Positions 55,760-64,000 of a stretch of DNA of 64,000 bases are shown piece after piece (position 1 is the first letter of the stretch; every line of letters starts with the position of its first letter). The translations under genes were made by a program, and so were the position numbers. Source of the DNA: Plantago major (taxonomy: Eukaryota > Streptophyta > Magnoliopsida > Lamiales > Plantaginaceae); contig CM048839.1 of assembly GCA_026545765.1 (NCBI GenBank), positions 58,339,677-58,403,676 on the forward strand. Direction: 5' to 3'. The notes beneath the pieces are model-generated. The model was not told where the DNA came from, ran no database searches, and was given only the letters and a program-made list of their open reading frames with translations.

Positions 55760-58722
55760 ATGTCCGAGAACGATAGTCAGAATTAACACGAAGTTCATGA
55801 TTATGATGATGGAATAAACCAAGGATACGAGTCTGGTGCGGTAACCTCGTCCGCGTCAGACGATCTGGAGTTGCAGATTCCGCATAACAGACTTCCTGTG
55901 GAAGTAAACAAGGCGGACGTTGTGGAGGTTGTCTCGTCCGATGATTCAGATGCTGGGCATGAGGTCCGTGGCACTGCCGTTGCTCAGAATGATGCGGTGA
56001 ATAGCCAAAGAAATGTTGTGAGAACAAGGGTGCGAGTCCAATCTCGGACCATCGACAGTGGTGGCATGTCGTCTGGTGGCAGTGTGCCTCGGATGGAGCA
56101 GGAAGGAGCCACTGGTCGTGAGGCAGATGATGTAGAAATGTTTGAGGCTGGTGAGGAGGACCGTGTTGTGGCGGAAACAGGTCCGACCAAACCAAATACA
56201 TCTGGGAGACACGAAGGTGGAGAAGAAGAGGAGGAAGGAGAAGAAGAAGAGGATGATGATGAGGAGGAAGAGGAGGAAGCCCCTCAAGCTGCTCGTCAGT
56301 GGGGGACATTCTGGGTGCCGACTTGTTTTGCACCCAGGGGTGCCCGCTCAACCTAATCCGCCACTGGCTGCGGGTCGTGGGGCTAAGGCGGTGCGGACTA
56401 AATTCCCTCGTCCTGCGTCTGCTGTCGTTATCGCGGACCCCTATGGTGAATTGAATTCGGATGGTTTGCTCCCCACCTGTCCGTCCAAGGTGAAGCCTGA
56501 GGATATTCCGGAGTGGAGGCAGAAGTGGGAAATTCCCGAGTCCGTAGAAATTATGGTTCCGGAACCCGGGCACGCATTCTACAATCCGCCAGCGGGATAT
56601 ATGTGTGTGCACGAAGCGGCTTTCTCCTACGGATGGAAGGTCCCCATTGCCTCCGAGTTCAAGCACATATTGAATCACATCAGAATAGGTCTGAGCCAGG
56701 TTATCCCCAAATCCTTGGGAAACCTGATTTGCTTTGCGGTTTTCTGTGCGAAGAAGGGTCAGTCAGTGAATTTTGAAAACTTCAGGCAGCTCTTTAATGT
56801 AACTTTTAGTCCGGGGAATCCCCTCTTCTACAGTTTTGCAAATAGAAAATCGTATGACTTTATCTCTGATCCCATATCCTCACTTGGATCTAAATGGTGG
56901 GAGAAGTACATCTTTGTGCGGATGGCTTTAAAGCCTGGGGAGTCCGCGAGAAGGCGAGAACAGTGGGGGTTGCCCACAAAATTTTCGAGGGAGAGCATTC
57001 CGGATTGGCGCCCTCTTCCCAAAAACGTGGCTCCACAGGTGGCGGAGATCCACAAGAAAAATAACCCGCTAACCTATCCGTTCCACGGATTGATTTGTCA
57101 GCCGCTGCCCTATTTGTGCTGACTGACTGACGTTGTTGAGGTCGGAGTGAAGACCGACTTCTGTAAGGACTTTTTAGGATTCATGTTTTCTTTCTATCTA
57201 TTGAGCGTCATATATAATTGCCATATGAGACTGTTGTTCGTAGTTTTATAGATTCGTTGCTGATATCGTTTGTTCCTTTCGCAACTTACTGGTTCGAATA
57301 TATAATGTCGACCATCCGAGAGAAGAAGAAGCATTAGAGGGAGCAGCAAGCTCTTGAACTTGCTACTGGCCAAAGGGCCAAGATCATCAATACTTCCACG
57401 GGTTTGCCTATGGAGGACCCTAAAAATGCGGCACTATTTGCTGTTGAGGAGGAGAGGCGGAAGAAGGCGGGTGAGGATCCACAGATCTTGGAGGTGCCCG
57501 ACAAGGGCAAAGGTCCTGCGACCCGAAGTACTACTGCGTCGAAGCCACCGCCCGCAGGTGCTCCGAGGGCATCTGGGCCTGGTGGTTCTGCTGCATCCGC
57601 GCCTCCGCGGGATGTGTTGATGCGGGATTCCATCGCCTCTGGTAAGAAAAGGTGCGCGACCTCGGATGCTTCTCCTGCATCGAAGAGGCAGCTTTTCTCC
57701 GTTGTTCTGCCGTTATACGATCAAGCGGCCCTTGACGCGGAGTATGAGCGGAGTCGCGGACTTCCTGAGGTAGAGAGGGTCGGAGAAATCCATGAACTCC
57801 ATCAAAGGGTAAGTACCTTCCATGTGTTTTCCTTGTTTGATTTCAGCTTTTGGCTAAAAATATAACTTCTAACTGTACGGACTTCTTGTAGCTCGGATGC
57901 ATGATCAAGGCCATGTAGTGGAAGGCCAGTGAGCGGGCCACTATTGAAGAGGACCTGCATAAGGCGCTGGCTGTATCAGCGGAGGAGGCGAAGAAGGTTA
58001 AGCGGACGGAGGCCCAATTGAAGAAGAAGGACACGCTCATCGCCAAGCTGAAGGCTAGCTGGGAGCAAGCAAAGTCGGACGTGGAGTGGCAGGAAAACTT
58101 CATTGAATCATCAATGAAGGTGTTCCTGGAGTCCAAGGATGCGCTCCTCGAAGATCTCCATTTTGCCCGGCTTGAAGCTGTGAAGGACTTCATGAAGTCG
58201 GACTCTTTCAAGTTCTTCATGGCGGACAAGGCCGACGCTCTCCGCCTGGAGGGGTTCTCATCCTCCATTGGCCAATTACAAGCAAAGGGGCTGGTGCCTC
58301 CGAACTTCGATTGGAAGGCGGAAGGATTGGATCCATCCGCGGACGCTGGTGGAGTTGAAATCCCAGTGGAAGTCTTCCCGGATGAGCGGTTAGCGGCGTG
58401 TGAGTTCGCGGAGGAGGTGGTAACTGAGGAAGGTTAAATTGAGATCACCAACGGCGGACCTTTTCTTCCAAAATGTGTCCCGGGGGCTTTCGGGAAGGTA
58501 TGCTTCATGCCTTTCCATGATAACATGAATTATCTGAAGAATTGGTACTTCATGCCTTCTTGGATTGTTGGCCATGAAGCGGACTTTAACTTGTTCGAGA
58601 ACATCAAGGCTACCTTTGATGTTGTTGCTGAGTCATGCGCGGGCGCCTCGAATGCCAACCCATCCTCCACCAATCCGCCTGGAACTAGTGAAGTCGTCCC
58701 AAGCCAGCCCCCTCCTCAATGA
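55760..58722 (+). pseudogene. Antisense gene of Tat element 2 with PF04195-like domain
   Basis: It has the same layout as in element 1. The start is ATGTCCGAGAACGATAGTCAG, almost identical to the other copy. A strongly acidic stretch (56215-56280, runs of Glu and Asp) is followed by the conserved domain (about 56420-57120) with VPEPGHAFYNPPAGYMCVHE and MALKPGESARRREQWG. A linker and a coiled-coil C-terminal part with SDSFKFFMADKADALRLEGF complete it. An intron-like gap lies near 57808-57890. Some breaks are present. The two copies align over most of their length although non-coding DNA around them does not, which suggests past selection on the protein. Confidence 0.7.
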
Positions 58723-60044
58723 AAAGTCCGGGGTATGCCCCTTTGAAATGATGTAGCACCTGAATATTCAATGTTTAATGGCACGGATTTGTTGCCAAGT
58801 ACAATGATTTTGTAATCTCTTGATATATTAATGATTTTGTCTTTATGCTTCCTTGATTCGTCATGATATACGTAGTCTTAGTAATCTGCATGAACACAAC
58901 TCTTGCAAGCTAGGATCACTTTGAATGACATTTGATCTGGGATAATCAAACTATGAACTTGCTGATCTTTGGACTATTCAATAGGCTTAACCTTAGGGTG
59001 TTTCCGCATATGATGTTTGTCGGATTTGTCGATGAGTGAATACTCGGATACTTCCATAGGAAAGTTAAAAATATGGGCTCAATATGATCAGCTGGGGTAA
59101 GCCCAAATGATCCAATACTGTTTGGCCCTTATGGATGGCCCAAGCCCATCGTTGACGTCAATCTTATGTGGCAGACGCTTATTGGTTCGTCCTATCTATA
59201 AATACCCGAGTTCCCCACTGCATTGATCGCATAGATCTGATTCTAATTTTCAACTTGTTGAAAATTTCTTCCTTTCTTCTTTCTCAAGCTCGGACGAATC
59301 TGGCAGTTGGAGCCTAGTGGTCTCAATAGGAAGACGATTACTTGACTAGTCTCCCCCTCGAGACTCCCGTCCACTCTCAAATTGGCATGTCTTGTTTTGA
59401 GTTTGAGAGTGGCGTGAGTTTAGAGGGATGGATTACTCAAGATCTGTTGTTAGGAAACATAGATCTTTGGAAAATTTCCGATCTGAGTAAGCTGACGGAC
59501 AACCTCATAGTTCGTCTGCGAGATCCACCCGGTAAGAGCTTTTTCTATCCGGGAAGTGGCTGGCAGGTGGGTCGTAGTACGACCAATGCGTCAGATCCGT
59601 TTTTTGAATTCAAACGAACGGATGTTTTGAAGAATCTTAATGGAAGGATTGATGCTGTTGGTGTGCTGATCGACCCCTTTACTTGAGAGATCCTTTGGTG
59701 AATTTATGGTAGATTTCGGGGAATAGGATAGGCTTTTCGGTTGTAGTGTAGGTATTGTACGGATCCGTATAGATATATCGGATCGTAATACGTACAAAGG
59801 AGATTGTGTGTACCTTTGATTATTTGTACAAACAAGACTCTTGTTAGAATCTCTTTGCCATGTAAAATTTCATTTTGAATAGAAAGATGAAAGTTGTATT
59901 GATTTGCCGTAAATCTAATTACAACTTGTGGGCTGCATGGCCAATGACAAAAGAGTAAGAAAGACAGAACTGACGGAGTTCCGTGTAACAAACGGTTTAA
60001 ACCTAGAATGTCAAAACAACTGATGGAATTCCATGTAACATGTT
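58723..60044. other. Region between antisense gene and integrase, Tat element 2
   Basis: It corresponds to 17267-19690 in element 1 but is shorter. A TATA box (59197-59204) follows a sequence resembling the G-box area of element 1 (GGCAGACGCTTATTGGT here, CACGTGTCCGCTTCTAATTGGT there). An open frame follows at 59342-59686. Confidence 0.5.
59342..59686 (+). CDS. Unrecognised small reading frame in Tat element 2
   Basis: These 114 codons lie about 140 bp after a TATA box and on the same strand as the antisense gene. The predicted protein includes GMSCFEFESGVSLEGWITQD and GKSFFYPGSGWQVGRST. I recognise no family, and element 1 has no obvious counterpart. It could be a second antisense gene, a terminal exon, or chance. 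Confidence 0.3.
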   Translation: MTSLPLETPVHSQIGMSCFEFESGVSLEGWITQDLLLGNIDLWKISDLSKLTDNLIVRLRDPPGKSFFYPGSGWQVGRSTTNASDPFFEFKRTDVLKNLNGRIDAVGVLIDPFT

Positions 60045-60917
60045 CTAAGCAAAGAACTTTTGAAGGTTCTTGGCATTCCACGTACGCTTGAGTGGGTGTC
60101 CGTGCTCATCCTCCAGTTCATAACTTACATTCACCCTTGCACCAACAATCTTGTAAGGTCCTTCCCACTTAGTCTTGAGCTTCCCAACATTGCTCAAGAT
60201 ATTAGCTCTGCGGAGCACCAGGTCGCCGACCTGTAAATCTTTAGCTTGAATATTTTTGTTGTAGGCCCGGGCTGCAGTTACTTGATATCTGTGGATATTA
60301 GCCAATGCCTTGGTCCTCTTCTGTTCTAGCATATCTAGGTCATAGATCCGAGCTTCCTGATTGACGGAATCGTGGAATTCTTGGACCCTCATTGTTTCGA
60401 CTGCAATTTCCGCTGGTATTACTGCTTCCGTGCCATAAACCATAGCAAATGGGGTCTCCCTACTTGCAGTCCGTGTTGTGGTGCGGTGAGCCCAGAGTAC
60501 ACCGTCCAGGTCATCCGCCCAACTATCCTGAGAGGTCCTCAGTCGCTTTTCCAGGATCTTAACAATTGTTTTGTTCGTGGATTCAGCTTGTCCATTAGCC
60601 TGTGGATATCCGACAGATGTAAAGCGTTGCTCAATCTTGAAAGAGGCTAACCATTCCTTGAGTCTGTTGCCTGAAAATTGAGCACCATTATCCGAGAGAA
60701 GAACTCTCGGTAAGCCAAAGAGGCAAATGATGTATTTCCAAATGAAGGTACGCACACGACTTTCTGTGATAGTGGCCACTGCTTCCGCTTCTACCCATTT
60801 GGTGAAATATTCCACAGCTACAATTAAGAATTTCTTCTGTTGAGTGCTTCTTGGGAAAGGTCCGACAATATCAATGCCCCATTGATCAAACGGACATGCT
60901 ATGACTGACGGAATCAT
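60045..60917 (-). CDS. Integrase reading frame of Tat element 2
   Basis: These 290 open codons begin at GIDIVGPFPRSTQQKKF and hold the catalytic core: EYFTKWVEAEAV, LLSDNGAQFSGN and PQANGQAESTNKT (D, D and E in order). DLQVGDLVLRRANI, GPYKIVGARVNV and KNLQKFFA end the frame. About 80 percent similar to element 1 over the core by eye. The zinc-binding start lies just upstream. Confidence 0.85.
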   Translation of the reverse strand: MIPSVIACPFDQWGIDIVGPFPRSTQQKKFLIVAVEYFTKWVEAEAVATITESRVRTFIWKYIICLFGLPRVLLSDNGAQFSGNRLKEWLASFKIEQRFTSVGYPQANGQAESTNKTIVKILEKRLRTSQDSWADDLDGVLWAHRTTTRTASRETPFAMVYGTEAVIPAEIAVETMRVQEFHDSVNQEARIYDLDMLEQKRTKALANIHRYQVTAARAYNKNIQAKDLQVGDLVLRRANILSNVGKLKTKWEGPYKIVGARVNVSYELEDEHGHPLKRTWNAKNLQKFFA

Positions 60918-61735
60918 AGGGTGTGTCGGACGATGGGGGACATTTGCATAATACTGACAATCAGGGCAATTTCGGGCGAAATTCGCGGAATCCTTATCAA
61001 TTGTAGGCCAATAGTAACCATGTCGGATGATCTTTTCAGTGAGAGTCCGCCCACAGAATGACTTCCGCAGCTTCCACTGTGAATTTCCTCAAGCACCGTC
61101 CTCGCTTCTTGTGGATCCAAACATCTCATATGTGTCCCAGCGAAGGATTTCTTATACAAATCTTCCCTAAGTATGAAATACATGTTTGCTCGACGCTGTA
61201 CACTCCTTGACTCCTTCGGATCAGCAGGTAATGATCCGTCCTTGAGGTAACTAAAGATATCAATCATCCAATTTCTTACTGTTCCAGTGATCATAATGTT
61301 TGGAGTTGGATTCATGACGGATGAGTTCTTAATTGTGAGTATAATGACTCTCCTTGTATCCAAAGCAGCTGTTGCGGATGCATACCTTGCCAGAGTGTCC
61401 GCTCTTTCATTCCATTCTCTATCAAATTTTTCCAGGGTAAACTCTTCGAAGAGACTCACTTCTTGCTTCAGTAGCTCAAGATACTTGATCATTGAAGGGC
61501 CTTTTGTGGCGAAAGCACCAGAAAACTGGGCTTCAACCAACTGTGAATTCGTGTAAGCTTTGAGTTTCCGGACTTGTAGGGACTTGGCTATATGTAGTCC
61601 GAGTAACAGTGCTTCATATTCAGATTCATTGTTTGTAACCTTGAAGTCCAAGGATATCGCATAGTCGAGTTCCACGCCTTCAGGGCTTTTAAGATAGATT
61701 CCAATGCCTCCCACTCTTGCGCTTCCAATGTCCAA
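60914..61735 (-). CDS. RNase H region of Tat element 2
   Basis: These 273 open codons start in GGIGIYLKSPEGVELDYAI, with NNESEYEALLLGLHIAKSL as the RNase H acidic region. The H-C-type start of integrase follows near the end. It overlaps the integrase frame by four bases. The upstream pol parts are cut off by the copia insertion and the window edge. Confidence 0.75.
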   Translation of the reverse strand: MDIGSARVGGIGIYLKSPEGVELDYAISLDFKVTNNESEYEALLLGLHIAKSLQVRKLKAYTNSQLVEAQFSGAFATKGPSMIKYLELLKQEVSLFEEFTLEKFDREWNERADTLARYASATAALDTRRVIILTIKNSSVMNPTPNIMITGTVRNWMIDIFSYLKDGSLPADPKESRSVQRRANMYFILREDLYKKSFAGTHMRCLDPQEARTVLEEIHSGSCGSHSVGGLSLKRSSDMVTIGLQLIRIPRISPEIALIVSIMQMSPIVRHTL

Positions 61736-61910
61736 ATATCGGTGGGCTGTTCCTTGGTTTGGGGATCTTCTATAAGCTCCTAAATTTTTAACCTTTGTTC
61801 CTCCCCCTTTTGAGTATCCCGGTCAGAGTTATCAGTTTTTGATTCTCTTGTGATATCATCAAGGAGGAACATTTGGTTGACCCGAGTTTCTTCCCATGAC
61901 GTAGTCCGAG

Positions 61911-63514
61911 TGTTAGGAATATCTGTTTAGATTTCGATCCGCAACCTAATGACTTATCTTAGCTCAGAAAGGTGATTAGTACTCTTAGTTCACTTGAACA
62001 CTATAAAAGAGGAAACTCACTAAGTATGATAGTCTAGCAAATCTTGTATAGGATGTTAGGTCTCGAAATGTAATTTTTATTTTCTAAAGAAGACCAAGAA
62101 GAAGGCATCCGGCAGGAAAAGTTCAACAAATTTTGAAGACTTGAAGATTGCACAAGATTGCTGAAGACAAAGGTTTTTCAGATACCTATGACCAGATATC
62201 TTGAAGACACAAGCGTTTTTAAATAAACAGTGTTACAAGAGATATCTGAGAGTTAAAAGGTTTCTGAAACGAGGAAAGTGCCCACAGATATCTACACTCA
62301 GATACCTTGGATAAAGATTATGTTTCCGGGAAACAATATATTCTTAACAAGTGATATCTAGAGTTGTGATGATCTCTGGAAAAGGACGTGCAAAGCCTCA
62401 GAAAGCATGCATTGTTTCGTTGGCACTACAGGACAAAGTATAGTACAGTGCATTAAATGCACGGACAGAAATGTCTGAACAAAAACGGTAGCTTCTGAAA
62501 AAGAAGACAAACACGCTGATACTATACTCAGATATCAATACTTTGAATTTGATTTAAGCCTAACGGATACTATTCAAACGGCACTCAAATTCATCTATAA
62601 ATATCAACACTTAGACTGCTTGAGAACACACACTGAACACCTTAGATCACTGAACTTATATTGAATACTCTCACAAGCTCTCTCAAGCATACTACTTACC
62701 TTCAAGCTTTCTGTTGCGACCAAAGCTCTTTATTCTAAGTAGCACCAAAGTTCTAAGTGTCCTGATCCTTAACGAGCATTGTTATTTGTGAAAGAGTTGA
62801 ACTAAGATTTCATATATGAGTTTCATTCTTTTGAACACTTACCATAGACTTGGGTCAGTAGAGAACAAGATACCATACATTACAAAGTGTATTAAGTATG
62901 CTTGATTCACAGAGCTATCTGAATAACTGAACAAGTTATTAAAGAAGCTCACCTGACAATTTACCTTAACCAACACCTTAAACGGCGTGGAGTACAGGAA
63001 GTACTTAGTTTGGGAAACTAAGGAAGAACTCCAAGGTTATTGAGCACAGAAGTACTTAGTTTGGGAAACTAAGGAACAGCTCAAAAGGTTTCTGAGTACA
63101 AGAAATACTTGGCTGTGAAAGCCGGGGAATAACTCAGGGGGAACACTTGATTGGGAACCAAGTGTATTTAGGAATCAAGAGAAGATATCTGTAAGGTTAC
63201 CTCATTTATCTGTCTTAGTGGATTCTAGGTCTGAGAAATGCCGAAGTGGATGAGTTGAAGGATTACGCCACCTTCAGATACCACTATAAAAAGACTTTTG
63301 TTATTTACTTTCTGCAGTTTATTACTTGCTTTACTTATCTTGCAAAGTACTTACACTCATCTTGCTGAGCACGTGCACTTATCACAAAAAAGTCTTCCGC
63401 TCTTTGAAATTAAGTATCAGATATCTGAGAAACTGTGTTTATTGACAAAAGTTTTAAAAGACTATTCACCCCCCCCCCCCCTAGTCTTTTACTTTGCCAT
63501 TATCTGGACCAACA
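61911..63514 (+). repeat. 5' LTR of the copia element
   Basis: It includes a TATAAATA at about 62596, several GATATCTG-type repeats and a C run of 13 (63469-63481). The C run before CTAG near the LTR end is common in SIRE-type LTRs. Confidence 0.75.
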
Positions 63515-63516
63515 AG

Positions 63517-63528
63517 TGGTATAAGAGC
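63517..63528 (+). other. Primer binding site of the copia element
   Basis: TGGTATAAGAGC two bases after the LTR. It is the tRNA-iMet complement form TGGTATCAGAGC with one change. Confidence 0.75.
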
Positions 63529-63632
63529 AGGAGGTTCCCAAGCCTTCTGCACTGAACCTAGATCCTAGATAAGTGCCCACTAACTGCTTTTCACCTACAC
63601 TTGATTTGTTTGTTTAGTGTGTTTGCTGCCAG

Positions 63633-63985
63633 ATGTCTTTAAGTGACGCCCCAATTCTCAAGCCAGAGAATTATGAAAAATGGAAGAACAACATGATGCT
63701 CCACCTAGAAGCCATCAGTGACGAAATGATCGAAGTAATAAAGAATGGCCCAATAGTCATTTAACAACTCAAGCAAGTCATAGAGGTTTCTAATGGTAGA
63801 GACAGAGAACAAAGCGATGGGTCTTCACAGATAGATGTGTCAACTAGTGGGAAACCTGCCAGTCAAGTTATTTACGAACCAAAGCCCAGAGAGCTTTGGA
63901 CATCGGAAGATGCCAAGAGAAATCGACTGGATGGTCAGGCTCGTAATATCATCATACCTTCTACTCCAGAGCACATACGGTAAAG
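63633..63985 (+). pseudogene. Gag start of the copia element, broken
   Basis: The frame opens MSLSDAPILKPENYEKWKNN and later shows WTSEDAKRNRLDGQARNIII, the W-x4-D...A-x-N pattern of SIRE-type gag. Gag forms the particle shell. It has a couple of breaks in the visible part and continues past the window. Confidence 0.6.
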
Positions 63986-64000
63986 CGTGGGTGCAAAATG

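Larger units (their letters stand above)
53579..61910 (-). mobile_element. Tat-lineage Ty3/gypsy element 2, visible left part
   Basis: It is related to the element at 12174-26753 and has the same order: 3' LTR (53579-54492), polypurine tract, antisense gene on the plus strand, then integrase and RNase H on the minus strand. Reverse transcriptase, protease, gag and the second LTR would lie to the right, beyond the copia insertion at 61911 and outside the window. Integrase is open over 290 codons. The antisense gene has a few breaks. The LTR differs strongly from that of element 1, so this is a separate subfamily. Age cannot be judged from one LTR. Confidence 0.85.
61911..64000 (+). mobile_element. 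SIRE-like Ty1/copia element, left part only
   Basis: A 1.6-kb LTR (61911-63514) begins TGTTAGGAATATC and ends GGACCAACA. The primer site TGGTATAAGAGC (63517-63528) matches the copia initiator-Met type with one difference. A gag start (63633) reads MSLSDAPILKPENYEKWKNN. The element interrupts Tat element 2 and runs off the window. Broken in at least two places in the part seen. Confidence 0.8.

Overview
This looks like intergenic chromosome from a higher plant, most likely a eudicot. It is AT-rich, has plant Ty3/gypsy and Ty1/copia elements, two Mutator-like DNA transposons carrying plant mobile domain (PMD) genes, Stowaway-like and Tourist-like MITEs, and one plant-type carboxylesterase gene. 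I cannot name the species. The only convincing host gene is the carboxylesterase at 51628-52620. No rRNA gene, standard tRNA gene or CRISPR array was seen.

Layout. 1-6207: an Athila-like gypsy element with gag and protease but no polymerase or integrase, starting within its left LTR. 6208-42230: a tandem array of roughly 3.2-4 kb units, each holding 480-500 bp subunits, CT microsatellites, C or G runs and a gene-like block I do not recognise. One unit is split at 12060-33648 by a Tekay/Del-like solo LTR with a TTAAC target duplication. That LTR was itself hit twice: by a 14.6 kb Tat-lineage gypsy element on the minus strand (12174-26753, target duplication GGTTG) and by a 5 kb Mutator-like element (28162-33169, target duplication AATGTGAA plus C or T). 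42231-43954: a spacer with two MITEs. 43955-51488: a second, larger Mutator-like element. 51489-52900: the carboxylesterase gene. 52900-53578: the tail of an old copia-like element. 53579 to beyond the window: a second Tat-lineage element, interrupted at 61911 by a SIRE-like copia element that runs off the right end.

The most interesting parts are the two Mutator-like elements and the antisense genes of the Tat elements. The larger Mutator-like element has a transposase gene ending in an OTU cysteine-protease domain on the plus strand and a spliced PMD gene on the minus strand. Between the divergent 5' ends is an array of about ten near-perfect 15-19 bp dyads (CCGCTAC-N-GTAGCGG). The smaller one has lost most of its transposase and its promoter but kept the PMD exons and an OTU remnant. 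Both Tat elements carry, antisense to pol, a gene with a PF04195-like ('putative gypsy type transposon') region. In both copies it has its own TATA box, a leader intron and the same ATG context.

All family names come from motif recognition by eye; no database search was run. Boundaries marked by target duplications are good to a few bases; other ends are approximate.
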